Shown here: one piece after another, positions 17,802 to 26,653 of the stretch
Layout: each line of letters begins with the position of its first letter
Position numbering within the stretch: the stretch's first letter is position 1
DNA from: Halobacillus kuroshimensis DSM 18393
Lineage (GTDB): Bacteria > Bacillota > Bacilli > Bacillales > Halobacillaceae
DNA length: 64,000 nt
Assembly: GCF_000425705.1 (NCBI RefSeq)
Contig: NZ_AUDY01000008.1
Coordinates: 310,001 to 374,000, forward strand
Direction: 5' to 3'
Notes under the pieces: generated by a model
What the model saw: the letters and a program-made list of their open reading frames with translations, nothing else
Databases searched by the model: none
Told to the model about the DNA's origin: nothing
Made by a program: the position numbers and the translations under genes

Positions 17802-18347
17802 CTACTTAACTTCTAGTTTAGCAGCTTTGGAAACGCTACCTCCAAACTCTCCATTTTCATCTTCCCATTGTGCTGTTAGAAGAATACTGTACTCTCCTTT
17901 ACTGCTAATTACGAATGAATTACCATCGACAACCTCATCCGAAATAGATGCTGTATCGTTCTTTAGAGTTTTTGTTATATAACTTATTTTCTTGGGTTGT
18001 GGGCCATCAATGTTAATTGTGATTTCTTCATCTTCTTTAACAGAAGTGATACTTACATCTTCAGTCATTTTATATAAGTTAACATTACCTAATTCTCGGT
18101 TTACAGTTTCTTCATAGCAACTGTTTGATGGGAAACAATTTAGAACTGATTCAGAGGTAATGTTCTGCTCATTTTGGGACAATGAAACGTTCACATTGTC
18201 TAAAGGAATGGATTTCTCTTTATTTTCTTCATATGTTTGTTCATTTTTTGTTGTGTTTTCGGGATTCGTTGAGTTTTGGTTATTTGGTTGGCAGGCTCCG
18301 AGTCCAACGATGAGTGATAATAAAGCTATGGTTTTAAGATATGACAT
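17802..18347 (-). CDS. Lipoprotein, unknown function
   Basis: 181 residues. A short lipoprotein signal ends in LGAC (Cys19), followed by an Asn/Glu/Lys/Thr-rich linker. The mature domain has two cysteines about seven residues apart (CFPSNSC) that may form a disulfide, and ends in beta strands. AAGGAG lies before the start on the minus strand. No family recognised. Confidence 0.72.
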   Translation of the reverse strand: MSYLKTIALLSLIVGLGACQPNNQNSTNPENTTKNEQTYEENKEKSIPLDNVNVSLSQNEQNITSESVLNCFPSNSCYEETVNRELGNVNLYKMTEDVSITSVKEDEEITINIDGPQPKKISYITKTLKNDTASISDEVVDGNSFVISSKGEYSILLTAQWEDENGEFGGSVSKAAKLEVK

Positions 18348-18787
18348 ATATATACTCCTTATAGTTAAATGGTCATTTATTTGTTATATATGCTTTAAGG
18401 AAACGTTACTATTTTATTCCATTAATATTAAACGATAAAACATAAAATTTACCAGTTAGGATTAATAGTAGGCGTTTATTCTGGGAGAAATATAGGATTG
18501 TTAGAAGGACGCTGCAGAAATATAGAGGGTGGGCTTAATTATTTCTAAAGTATTGTATGTAATAAAAGTATAGAGTTTTGAATAGAGGTAATGGATAAAT
18601 CATTGATAATCATCTTAATATCAAGTTTTTCATGCAAAGGAGGTCGTTCTTTCCAAGGAGAATGACCTCCTTCTTAATGCTCTGATAAGGCTTGCGGAAG
18701 ACTCAGTTTTGATGTACCAGATAAAGTTGGATAATTTTTGAAACTTCAAAGTATGGTGTTCGTAATAAATATTAGGAGGTTCTTAAG
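18348..18787. other. A+T-rich intergenic region
   Basis: No gene found. A hairpin at 18637-18673 (AAGGAGGTC..TTCT/AGAA.GACCTCCTT) may be a terminator. The left end probably holds the promoter of the minus-strand lipoprotein gene. Confidence 0.4.
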
Positions 18788-18976
18788 TTGAGTAATAAAT
18801 ATGTTTATTATTCAATCCTTGCAGGTTGGGTAACTTTTGTTTTATGTCTAATCATTTTCTTTGGATTTGACTCTCCCTCTCCATATATTGCAGGACTAAT
18901 TGTAGGCTTTATCATATTTGAAATAAGCTTTCATCACTTGTTCGGAAAGGAAAAGGAGAGACGAAAACTGATGTGA
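18788..18976 (+). CDS. 62-residue two-helix membrane protein
   Basis: TTG start at 18788 preceded by TTAGGAGG at ideal spacing. Two helices (about 7-25 and 32-50) and a basic tail ending KEKERRKLM. Unknown function; one of several small membrane proteins in this stretch. Confidence 0.65.
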   Translation: MSNKYVYYSILAGWVTFVLCLIIFFGFDSPSPYIAGLIVGFIIFEISFHHLFGKEKERRKLM

Positions 18977-19145
18977 CGAGTAATTAGATGCTTTCTTTGG
19001 GGATCAAGTTTGCACCTTTTGGATCATTAGTTAAAGGAGTCCAAAAAATTGACCCTCTTAAGATTGAAGATTGTTATTAATACTAAACCTCTAGTATTAA
19101 AAGAAATAGAAATGAGGGTTCTGGAAGAAGGGAGGACTGCACGGT

Positions 19146-19445
19146 ATGTCATTTGTAGTTCCTGGTGTTATATCCGCCATCGTCATCGCTGTCTTATCTT
19201 CTCGTTACAAAAATAAAGAAAAAACAGACAAAGGCTTTAAATTGAATTACTTTGCTCTTTCATATAGAAGGAAATGGATAAGAACCGCCATTATTGGTCC
19301 GTTTATCATTTCCTCCGCGTTTTATCTTTATTACTCTCCGGGATTTACGACGATGGCAAAAATGTTGGTTATCCCAACAATGCTGATTGTTTTCGTTCTT
19401 CAACTTATCTATAACTTATATATGTGGAAGAAAAAAGAAGATTAG
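19146..19445 (+). CDS. 99-residue membrane protein
   Basis: Three predicted helices (about 3-18, 48-64, 72-92) and a basic cytoplasmic loop between the first and second helices. GAAGGGAGG precedes the ATG. Unknown function. Confidence 0.7.
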   Translation: MSFVVPGVISAIVIAVLSSRYKNKEKTDKGFKLNYFALSYRRKWIRTAIIGPFIISSAFYLYYSPGFTTMAKMLVIPTMLIVFVLQLIYNLYMWKKKED

Positions 19446-19525
19446 AAATCCCCATTTAAATAATAGCCTTTGATAAAAGTTTGTTGTTGGTATCTGGACA
19501 TTGAGCAGGAAGCTGGAGGTGAGTG

Positions 19526-19711
19526 ATGAACTTTTTAAAATGGAAAATACAAATGAATATATTATGTGAAGTCTTCTTGGTATTTCTAATCTCGTTAGTA
19601 AGTTATTTTGTTTTAGGTCGTCCTAATACTGTACTTCTTATATTACTCGGTGGGATATCAGGTTGGGCACTTGTTAAGTTAATAAGCAGGGTCTGGAGCC
19701 CAAAGAGATAG
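19526..19711 (+). CDS. 61-residue two-helix membrane protein
   Basis: GGAGG lies 6 bases before the ATG at 19526. Two helices (about 11-30 and 33-52) are followed by a basic end. Unknown function. Confidence 0.65.
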   Translation: MNFLKWKIQMNILCEVFLVFLISLVSYFVLGRPNTVLLILLGGISGWALVKLISRVWSPKR

Positions 19712-19795
19712 CGTTTCTTATCGTATCTTGAAAACAATCCTTGTAGTTAAGGAAAAAGTCTATAATAGGATAGTTACAAAAAGAAGGGTGAAATA

Positions 19796-20374
19796 ATGGA
19801 AATAGTATTTATTAGACATGGGCAGGGTGAACATACATTAAATGTGCCAAAAACCTTACATATTTCTGACCCATCATTAACAAACGAAGGTATTAACCAA
19901 GCAACAGCTCTAAAGAAAGAGCTTTCACTCACTGGTAAAGATGTAATTCTATCTAGTCCTACACAAAGAACGTTGCAAACAGCTTCGATATTGTGTGAAG
20001 ATATTCCAGTCAGGAAATTGATTAGTCCATTAGTTGCCCCAAGAATGTTCCCACAACTTCCAGAAGGGAAAACTTTACCATGTGATGAAATCCTGTCCAA
20101 GGAAGAGGCAGTAGGTAGATTTCCAGATTTTTATCTACATGAAAGCTTACGTGGTGACTTATGGGAATTGGGAATTAATACTATGCCACCAAAAAAGTTC
20201 AAAGTGCTGGCAGAAGAATTCCTTAAAGCATGTGAACAGCTTACTATAAATAACAGAATTCATATCGTTTCTCATGATGGCACAATCACCTCTATTAGAG
20301 AGGTAATTACAGGTAGAACATTAACTAGAGAGGATTTCCCTAAAGAGACTGGGTGGTTAAGTGTAATTGTTTAG
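19796..20374 (+). CDS. Histidine phosphatase family protein
   Basis: 192 residues with the RHG motif at residues 7-9 (phosphate-accepting His8) and the second catalytic histidine in VSHDG near residue 161. SSPTQRTLQTA (about 53-63) supplies the arginine that binds phosphate. It belongs to the phosphoglycerate-mutase-like branch; it may be a phosphatase for sugar phosphates or nucleotides, and the substrate is unknown. GAAGGGTG precedes the ATG. Confidence 0.88.
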   Translation: MEIVFIRHGQGEHTLNVPKTLHISDPSLTNEGINQATALKKELSLTGKDVILSSPTQRTLQTASILCEDIPVRKLISPLVAPRMFPQLPEGKTLPCDEILSKEEAVGRFPDFYLHESLRGDLWELGINTMPPKKFKVLAEEFLKACEQLTINNRIHIVSHDGTITSIREVITGRTLTREDFPKETGWLSVIV

Positions 20375-20471
20375 AGAAAGTGTTACTCATTCCTCAATGA
20401 TTAGAGATAAGATTTATCATAATACTTTCAGGTACTCACAAATTATAAAAAACAAACAGGAGAGATACGAA

Positions 20472-20660
20472 ATGAGTAAAAGAACAAGAAATGGTATTAT
20501 CGCTGCCCTTGTTTTTGCCATCATTTCTATTCTCTTCGGATATTTTATATACGGGGAAATAGAGTGGTCAATTGTCATAGGATTAATAATAGGAGGTTTT
20601 GTTTCTTGGTACTTTATTTTTCCAAAAATTGAAAAGCTGGGGCGTAAAGGTCAATCGTAA
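20472..20660 (+). CDS. 62-residue two-helix membrane protein
   Basis: AGGAGAG precedes the ATG at 20472. Basic start (MSKRTRN), two helices (about 7-27 and 30-50) and a basic tail. It starts 97 bases after the phosphatase gene. Unknown function. Confidence 0.65.
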   Translation: MSKRTRNGIIAALVFAIISILFGYFIYGEIEWSIVIGLIIGGFVSWYFIFPKIEKLGRKGQS

Positions 20661-20901
20661 AATCCCTTTAATCTTAGTTTCTACGAAAATTAAGATATTA
20701 CTTGAATAGTTGCTTCCTGAGCTGACATTCAAGAACATATAGGTCGTTCCCGTTGGTGAATGTTCATTGGAGCCGTTTGCTCTCAATAAAGAAATGGGAG
20801 GTCAGTTATCGGAAATTTCCGAGCAGAAAACCTCTTTACGCTGGTCATTCTAGTTGGCCCCTTTTAAACCAATAATGATAGATGTTTAGACTCTGGAATA
20901 C

Positions 20902-20936
20902 AAAAGCTTGGACATGGACATGTTTCCAAGCTTTTT
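20902..20936. terminator. Terminator between convergent genes
   Basis: The stem AAAAGCTTGGA/TCCAAGCTTTT with T-run tail lies just after the EamA-type gene on the minus strand and downstream of plus-strand genes. Confidence 0.75.
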
Positions 20937-20939
20937 CAG

Positions 20940-21833
20940 TTACTTCCGATTCATAACCATGACGCCTGCTAAAATAATGGACATGGCTATCCAATCACTG
21001 AGCAGAATCACTTCACCGGCAAGAAAAGCTCCTATAAGCAGTGAGATAACAGGGGGAATATACGTAACTGTAGAGGCTGTCACAGCGCCCAGCTGATTGA
21101 CAATAACATAGTAAAGGATGTAAGCGAGGCCTGTTCCGATTATCCCGAGACCGATGATGACGCCCGCAAGCGCTGTTGTGTTTGATTGAATACTGCCTAA
21201 TCCATCAAGATCTCCAAAGATCCAAAGGAAAAGGATGGCAAACAGAATCTGATAACTCGTCAATGCAGCAGGAGCTATGGCCGTTCCGGAGAGGAACTTC
21301 TTAGCATAAACGAAAGAGGCTCCAACGCTTAAGGATCCAATCAGCATATACATGACACCTGATACATCAAGGGAGGAAGTTCCACTTTCCCATGGTCTTG
21401 CAATGATGAACACCCCGCTCAGCCCGATGCATACCCCTGTTACGCCCCTGATGGTTACTCGTTCATCCTTCAATGCGAAAAAGGTCAATAGTGTGGAAAA
21501 GATGGGTATGGCTCCACTCAGCGCGCCTGCTATCCCAGAGTTTAACAAGGCAGTCCCTTTGGCGAAGCAGTAAAAATAAATAACCGTCGCAAGCAGTGAC
21601 ATCACAAAGAAGTGATGAATGAAGGATAGGTGGCTGAACTTCAGCTGCCTTTTTAACAGTGCATAAAGAAACACAGGGATAAAGCCGGCTGACACTCTTA
21701 GAAATACGATTTGTAAGGGGCTGATATGGACGGCTGCCCATTTCATAAATAAAAAGTTCGTCCCCCATATGATGCCTAAGGCTGAGTAGGCGATATAATA
21801 GGCGTTGAATAATCTGGGTAAGTGTGCGTTCAT
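20940..21833 (-). CDS. EamA-family (DMT superfamily) transporter
   Basis: 297 residues, ten predicted helices in two EamA repeats. The first repeat contains ALGIIWGTNFLFMKWA and the second SLSVGASFVYAKKFL. It is related to but clearly different from the EamA protein at 4546-5418. Substrate unknown; amino acid or metabolite export is typical. A weak ribosome binding site (AAGGAG) lies before the start. Confidence 0.9.
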   Translation of the reverse strand: MNAHLPRLFNAYYIAYSALGIIWGTNFLFMKWAAVHISPLQIVFLRVSAGFIPVFLYALLKRQLKFSHLSFIHHFFVMSLLATVIYFYCFAKGTALLNSGIAGALSGAIPIFSTLLTFFALKDERVTIRGVTGVCIGLSGVFIIARPWESGTSSLDVSGVMYMLIGSLSVGASFVYAKKFLSGTAIAPAALTSYQILFAILFLWIFGDLDGLGSIQSNTTALAGVIIGLGIIGTGLAYILYYVIVNQLGAVTASTVTYIPPVISLLIGAFLAGEVILLSDWIAMSIILAGVMVMNRK

Positions 21834-21919
21834 CCTGGCAGCACTCCTTGTTCAAGGGTTTAACCTATACCTTATACCAGATTTAATCATCGTGAAAACA
21901 AATAATTTCGATAATTACA

Positions 21920-21947
21920 ATCGTTTCCTTCGATTGTAGGAAACGAT
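21920..21947. promoter_or_regulatory. Inverted repeat between divergent genes, possible operator
   Basis: ATCGTTTCCT and AGGAAACGAT form a perfect 10-base inverted repeat with an 8-base spacer, in the gap between the divergent EamA and YnfA genes. There is no T-run, so an operator is more likely than a terminator. Confidence 0.4.
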
Positions 21948-22058
21948 CACAAAGGATTGCCTCCTATACAATAATTTGGAATACTATACCTATAAAGAAG
22001 TGGGGAGTATCCCTTCATAAATAGAAAAAGATAAATCATAGACTTGATAGTTTAGGAA

Positions 22059-22397
22059 GTGATTAAGATTATCCTACATACGATTTTGCTTTTTGTCCTT
22101 GCAGGAATAGCGGAGATAGGAGGAGGGTATTTGATTTGGCTGTGGCTGAGAGAAGGGAAACCGCTGTATTGGGGATTGGGCGGAGGAGCAGCTTTAGCTT
22201 TGTATGGTGTGATTGCTGCATTTCAAGCTTTTCCGTCCTTCGGGAGAGTTTATGCGGCATATGGGGGAGTGTTTATCATTCTCTCTGTTCTATGGGGATG
22301 GGGCGTAGATAAAAAAACACCTGATTTATATGATTGGATTGGTGCAGGAATATGCATGGTCGGTGTAGCTGTCATGCTACTCGCCCCACGTGAGTAG
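22059..22397 (+). CDS. YnfA family membrane protein
   Basis: 112 residues with four helices. It has the UPF0060/YnfA signature [16 protein letters not shown] near residue 20 and [11 protein letters not shown] in the middle. The family is distantly related to small multidrug-resistance-type DMT proteins; function unproven. The GTG start at 22059 has a poorly placed site (AGGAA), so the true start might differ by a few residues. Confidence 0.88.
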   Translation: MIKIILHTILLFVLAGIAEIGGGYLIWLWLREGKPLYWGLGGGAALALYGVIAAFQAFPSFGRVYAAYGGVFIILSVLWGWGVDKKTPDLYDWIGAGICMVGVAVMLLAPRE

Positions 22398-22476
22398 TTA
22401 CATATATTCTAAAAGAAAAGCGGTTGGTGTTCGTGTGAAACTATTCCGTGTCCATACTTTATATCCGTGTTTAAAA

Positions 22477-22512
22477 AAGAGGAACGTCCAAAAGTGGAGG
22501 TTCCTCTTCTTT
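22477..22512. terminator. Terminator between convergent genes
   Basis: The stem AGAGGAAC/GTTCCTCT with T-rich tail lies between the YnfA gene and the minus-strand symporter gene. Confidence 0.75.
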
Positions 22513-22549
22513 AGTAAGACCAACTCTGGTCTTTAACAAAGTCTATCGA

Positions 22550-23893
22550 TTAAAATACATCAAGCACATCAAGCATGACGATGATAATCAGAAGCGGGGC
22601 AACATAGCGGAGCAGGATAAACCATGTTTGGAACAAGCCTTTTTTCATCCGGCTGCCGCTTTGCAGTTCTTCATACAGTGCTGACTTTTTCATTTTATTC
22701 GGTACATACAAGGCAATCAAAAGCGACCCGATCGGGAACAGGATGTTGCTGACTACATAATCCATGTTGTCAAAGAACGTCCGTCCGAACAGGGTGGCCT
22801 CTGCCAGCACACCGTAGGACAACGTCGATGGGATCCCGACAGCGAAGATGGCGAGGCCGATGATCCACGCCCATTTTTTCCTCTTCGCTTTGTCGCCCTT
22901 CGAGAGAACGGATACGATGATTTCAAGCATAGAGAAAGCCGAGGTCAACGTCGCAAACAGGAACAGCAGCAGGAAGCCGGCAAAGAAAATCATGCCGCCC
23001 GGAAGCTGGCTGAATACGGTCGGAAGAACCTGGAACAACAGGACAGGTCCAGCATCCGCCTGGAGGTCAAATGCGAACACAGCCGGGAAAATGGCCAGTC
23101 CCGCAAGCAGAACGATGAAAATGTTCATGCCGCCGATGGATAAGGCAGCGCGGGGCAGGTTTTCTGTTTTAGGCAGGTATGAACTGTACGTTACCATAAC
23201 GGAAACTCCGACACTCAAGGTGAAGAAGGACTGCCCCATCGCCTCTAGAATCGTCTGCGAGGTTACTTTTGTAAAGTCAGGCATCAACAGGAAGGTAATG
23301 CCTTCCATCGCGCCATCAAGAGACACGGCCCGGATGACAAGCAGGATAAACAATACAAACAAGGCAGGCATCATGATTTTACTGGCTTTTTCAATGCCCT
23401 GCTGGACACCCCGGGAGACCACAAGAATGGTCATGACCATGAAGATCAGCTGGACAAGCACACTTCCGAACGGATGGGAAATGGTACTTCCGAATATCTC
23501 TGCGTAGGATGAGGCATCCACGGACGCCAGCTGCCCGGTCAGTGTTTTATACAAATAAGCGACGATCCAGCCGCCGATCACACTATAGAACGACAAAAGC
23601 AGGAAGGATGTGATCATCCCCATGATGCCGATCCAGTGCCACTTCGTTCCAGGTGAGATCGTTTTGTAGGATTCTACTGCGTTTTTTTGTGCGGTGCGTC
23701 CGATGGAGAACTCTGCTAACAGCAGGGGTAATCCGAGAAACAATGTAAAGATAATGAATAATAGAAAGAATGCTCCGCCTCCGTTTTGGCCGGCGATATA
23801 AGGGAATTTCCAGATGGCGCCGAGTCCGATGGCGGAACCGGCGGCAGCTAATATAAATCCGATCTTGGATGTCCACTGCTCTTGTTGTTTCAT
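22550..23893 (-). CDS. Sodium-dependent amino acid symporter, NSS family; predicted phenylalanine or aromatic amino acid uptake
   Basis: 447 residues and about eleven helices. The first helix carries [14 protein letters not shown] and the NGGGAF motif that form the sodium and substrate sites in LeuT/MhsT-type transporters. Size and pattern resemble bacterial MhsT/YocR-like symporters. The T-box leader upstream has a TTC specifier, so expression should rise when tRNA-Phe is uncharged, pointing to phenylalanine import; this is an inference. The start at 23893 follows AAAGGAGC; the frame upstream is open but lies in the leader. Confidence 0.9.
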   Translation of the reverse strand: MKQQEQWTSKIGFILAAAGSAIGLGAIWKFPYIAGQNGGGAFFLLFIIFTLFLGLPLLLAEFSIGRTAQKNAVESYKTISPGTKWHWIGIMGMITSFLLLSFYSVIGGWIVAYLYKTLTGQLASVDASSYAEIFGSTISHPFGSVLVQLIFMVMTILVVSRGVQQGIEKASKIMMPALFVLFILLVIRAVSLDGAMEGITFLLMPDFTKVTSQTILEAMGQSFFTLSVGVSVMVTYSSYLPKTENLPRAALSIGGMNIFIVLLAGLAIFPAVFAFDLQADAGPVLLFQVLPTVFSQLPGGMIFFAGFLLLFLFATLTSAFSMLEIIVSVLSKGDKAKRKKWAWIIGLAIFAVGIPSTLSYGVLAEATLFGRTFFDNMDYVVSNILFPIGSLLIALYVPNKMKKSALYEELQSGSRMKKGLFQTWFILLRYVAPLLIIIVMLDVLDVF

Positions 23894-23959
23894 AATGACA
23901 TAAGCTCCTTTACCTTCTTTTTTACTTTGACGCATCTATGCGCCAAAGGGGCGACAAAT

Positions 23960-24198
23960 AAAAAAACCGCCCCTACATGACGTAGGGACGGTTGAACCGC
24001 GGTACCACCCTTGTTATGAGCATACACTCATCACTTGTGCGTATAACAGTCGCCACTGTTTTCCACCGCGGTGGAAAAAGCTCCAGAAGTGAAATTCACA
24101 GTCAGGATGTGTGCCGGTTTTCACCACGCACCGGCTCTCTGGGACAGGGATCCTGACGGCTACTTGATTTCTCTCTCAGCCGTTCTTTTATTAACAGT
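23960..24198 (-). promoter_or_regulatory. T-box riboswitch, predicted phenylalanine specifier
   Basis: On the minus strand the leader has AGTA, a stem I with helix GTCAGGAT/ATCCTGAC and apical AGAGAGCCGGT...ACCGGC, then GTGAATTTCA, the T-box core GGGTGGTACCGCGG (complement at 23997-24010) and a terminator with the stem AACCGTCCCTAC/GTAGGGGCGGTT and a T-run. After GAA and one spacer base the specifier reads TTC (complement at 24091-24093), so tRNA-Phe is predicted. It controls the NSS symporter gene. Confidence 0.92.
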
Positions 24199-24206
24199 TG
24201 GATACT

Positions 24207-24236
24207 ATTTTAATCATGGGTCATTCTTCTTGTCAA
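24207..24236 (-). promoter_or_regulatory. Sigma-A promoter of the T-box transcript
   Basis: On the minus strand TTGACA (24231-24236) and TAAAAT (24207-24212) are 18 bases apart, just before the T-box leader. Confidence 0.75.
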
Positions 24237-24308
24237 TGTAAAAAATATGAAATTACCCGATTGAACGCTTCTCTTCCGGGTATACCTTTACAAAAGGGGG
24301 GAAGTCAT

Positions 24309-24563
24309 ATGACGACAGGTGCTGTCATTGTTTTTGCTGCTGCGCTCATTCTGGCCGCGGTCGGATGGAAGAAATGGAAGTCCTTGAAGTACGGACGTTC
24401 GGTTATTTTGACGCTGTTGTTTGTTACTTTTGGCATCGGCGGGGCTATCCTGCTTCTGTTCTACCTCGGATCCTCCGGTGTTCCGGGCGCGCTGGTCATC
24501 ACGATTGCTGTGTTTGCTATTGCGGTGCTTGGGGCCAGTGAATACTTAAGCAGACGTACATGA
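24309..24563 (+). CDS. 84-residue membrane protein
   Basis: AAAAGGGGGG precedes the ATG at 24309. Three helices (about 3-19, 29-47, 53-72) with KKWKSLKYGR between the first two. No family recognised. It lies between the T-box and the M23 peptidase gene, on the strand opposite to the T-box. Confidence 0.65.
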   Translation: MTTGAVIVFAAALILAAVGWKKWKSLKYGRSVILTLLFVTFGIGGAILLLFYLGSSGVPGALVITIAVFAIAVLGASEYLSRRT

Positions 24564-24660
24564 AGAGGGACAGCCTGAAACCTATGAAACTTTTTCCATT
24601 GCAGAACGTATAAATGATTAAAGAGCGTCATCGTTCTAATTTGGCGAAGGGAATGATTGG

Positions 24661-25563
24661 TTGATCTGGTTTCAGGCTTTTATCCACCTCGTACTGCCCG
24701 TACTATTGTTTGTCCATTTATTGAAATCAGCGTATTCGAAACGTACATACCTCTTGATAGACTGGGTTGCGGCTCTTATGTTCATGGCATTTATTTTTAT
24801 CATCGGGCCGTGGCACATGTTTACCCACTACATGCGCTGGCTTCTGCCTCTTGGTTTTTTGGTAGTCAGCGTTTTTGTCTACAGGCGCTGGCGCAGCCTG
24901 CCTGAAAAAGCTGAAGAGAAGAATAAAGGGTCCGTATTTTCCATGGTAATCAGCATTCTTCTTATTCTTTATTTTGGTTCCATTGCGGTTTCAGGGCTGT
25001 CAGGATATACCCTGCCGGAAAAAGACAAGATCGTCGACATGGAATTTCCGTTGAAGGATGGGGTCTATGCAATCGGTCATGGGGGAGCCAGTACGTCCAT
25101 CAACTATCACCATGAATCCAAGACACAGGCTTATGCTTATGACATTCTTAAAGTCAATGCGCTTACCGCCCGTGCTGACGGCATATCCCCTGCCAGACTG
25201 GAAGATTATGAAATTTATGGGGAGCCGCTGTACAGTCCGTGCGCAGGTGATGTGACAGCAGTGGTGGACGAATATGAAGACATTCTTCCGCAGGCGGAGC
25301 CGGACAAGGAGCAGCACCCCGCCGGAAATCATGTCATTCTTTCCTGTCAGGGCGTGGATGTTCATATCGCTCATATGAAACCGGGCACAGTTCATGTCCA
25401 GGAGGGAGATGCGGTTGAGGCGGGTCATCTCTTAGGGGAAGTGGGAAACACAGGAAATACGACAGAGCCGCACCTTCACATTCATGCAGAAAAAGATGGA
25501 GAAGGCGTGCCCCTGACGTTTCATGACCGCTTCTTGAAACGAAACAGCCTCGTATTTCAGTGA
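24661..25563 (+). CDS. Membrane-anchored M23 family metallopeptidase
   Basis: 300 residues. The N-terminal part has four helices (about 3-20, 29-45, 48-65, 82-100); the C-terminal part (about 135-295) is a LytM/M23 beta-sheet peptidase. Catalytic features: HH...YAYDI near residues 142-160, which supplies a zinc His and Asp, and HLHIH (about 277-281) with the second pair. M23 enzymes cut peptidoglycan peptide bridges, so cell wall remodelling outside the membrane is likely. TTG start after GAAGGGAA; a later start is possible. Confidence 0.85.
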   Translation: MIWFQAFIHLVLPVLLFVHLLKSAYSKRTYLLIDWVAALMFMAFIFIIGPWHMFTHYMRWLLPLGFLVVSVFVYRRWRSLPEKAEEKNKGSVFSMVISILLILYFGSIAVSGLSGYTLPEKDKIVDMEFPLKDGVYAIGHGGASTSINYHHESKTQAYAYDILKVNALTARADGISPARLEDYEIYGEPLYSPCAGDVTAVVDEYEDILPQAEPDKEQHPAGNHVILSCQGVDVHIAHMKPGTVHVQEGDAVEAGHLLGEVGNTGNTTEPHLHIHAEKDGEGVPLTFHDRFLKRNSLVFQ

Positions 25564-25617
25564 GGAAACCCGGGGTGGAGTCATCTTTGACGGGCTGCAC
25601 CGGACTTTTAAGCCTGA

Positions 25618-25648
25618 GACAGCACACATGTGCTGTCTTTTTTTATTT
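25618..25648 (+). terminator. Terminator after the M23 peptidase gene
   Basis: The stem GACAGCACA/TGTGCTGTC is followed by a run of seven T. Confidence 0.9.
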
Positions 25649-25652
25649 TTGT

Positions 25653-25677
25653 AAAACTATTTATGCACCTGTATCGT
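25653..25677 (+). promoter_or_regulatory. Candidate ECF-type promoter
   Basis: AAAAC and CGT are separated by 17 bases just before the sigma factor gene, which fits the GAAAC-N16/17-CGT pattern of Bacillus ECF promoters. It would make the operon autoregulated. The match is short, so this is a candidate only. Confidence 0.4.
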
Positions 25678-25700
25678 TTAATGGGGCAGGAGGGGACAAC

Positions 25701-26240
25701 GTGGAACACTCAATGAATACATCTATCGAACATGAAAACAAAGAAGCAATCATCCAGGATCTGATGGAAAACTACGGAACAGCCATCCTCCACCTTGTCT
25801 ATTCCTACGTCAAGGATGCGGCACTGGCGGAGGATCTAACGCAGGAGATTTTCGTGAAAAGCTATCACCACCTGCATACATACAACGGAACGTCGAAAAT
25901 GACGACGTGGCTGTGGCGGATTGCCATCAATCACTGTAAGGATCATCTGAAAAGCTGGTATAACCGGAAAGTCACTGTGTCGGAACAGGAACAGCTGGAA
26001 CAGACGAAAGATGCTTCCACTACGGAAGACGCAGTCATCCAGAACCATATCGATCATGAATTGGCCGGCGCTGTGATGGACCTGCCGGACAAATACAGGG
26101 AGGTCATCTATCTTCATTACTACGAAGACTTATCGACGAGAGAGATGGCCGACGTTTTAAAGAAAAATGAAAATACGTTAAAGACACGGTTGAAACGCGC
26201 GAGAGTTTTACTTAAACAACGCCTGGGAGGGACGCTTTGA
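25701..26240 (+). CDS. ECF-type RNA polymerase sigma factor
   Basis: 179 residues with sigma region 2 (about 25-90: LVYSYVKDAALAEDLTQEIF, then MTTWLWRIAINHCKDHLK) and region 4 (about 115-170: LPDKYREVIYLHYYEDLSTREMADVL, then the ENTLKTRLKRAR recognition helix). No region 3 or 1.1, as expected for ECF factors. The GTG at 25701 follows AGGAGGGG. It overlaps the PadR gene by one base, so it should be coupled. The partner anti-sigma factor is not obvious. Confidence 0.92.
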   Translation: MEHSMNTSIEHENKEAIIQDLMENYGTAILHLVYSYVKDAALAEDLTQEIFVKSYHHLHTYNGTSKMTTWLWRIAINHCKDHLKSWYNRKVTVSEQEQLEQTKDASTTEDAVIQNHIDHELAGAVMDLPDKYREVIYLHYYEDLSTREMADVLKKNENTLKTRLKRARVLLKQRLGGTL

Positions 26241-26653
26241 TGGAAAATCGATTAAGAAAGTTGAAGCAGGCACTCAATCATACATCATTTAATACGTTGA
26301 CATTCGATCAGGAGCATCGAAATCAAGTGATGGAGAAAATAGCTGGTCAGGACACGAGACCCGAACAAATCCGTCTGTCTATTTTACAGCTCCTCGTACA
26401 GGAGGAGACAGGCTATACGCTGGCTGGTAAAATCCGGTCAAGAGGGATCAAAACGTTTGAAAACGATCAAGGTGCGCTGTATACGACGCTTCACATTCTT
26501 GAACAGAAGCGCTGCATCCAGTCGGAGTGGAAAGAGGACGGGCAGAAATTTTATCAACTGACGAGAAAAGGGAGAAAGCTGCTTAAGAAATATGAGTCTT
26601 CGCCCGACAAACCCCGGGTGCTGCGTACACTCGTGGAGGCGGGTCAGATTTGA
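26240..26653 (+). CDS. PadR-family regulator with N-terminal extension
   Basis: 137 residues. An N-terminal extension of about 38 residues (MENRLRKLKQALNHTSFNTL...) precedes a PadR winged helix (about 42-115: IRLSILQLLVQEETGYTLAGKI, then GALYTTLHILEQKR and YQLTRKGRKLLKKY). PadR proteins bind DNA as dimers and often control a neighbouring HAAS-domain protein. The start overlaps the sigma stop (TGATG) and its stop overlaps the next gene, so all three are coupled. The N-terminal part could bind the sigma factor; that is a guess. Confidence 0.85.
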   Translation: MENRLRKLKQALNHTSFNTLTFDQEHRNQVMEKIAGQDTRPEQIRLSILQLLVQEETGYTLAGKIRSRGIKTFENDQGALYTTLHILEQKRCIQSEWKEDGQKFYQLTRKGRKLLKKYESSPDKPRVLRTLVEAGQI

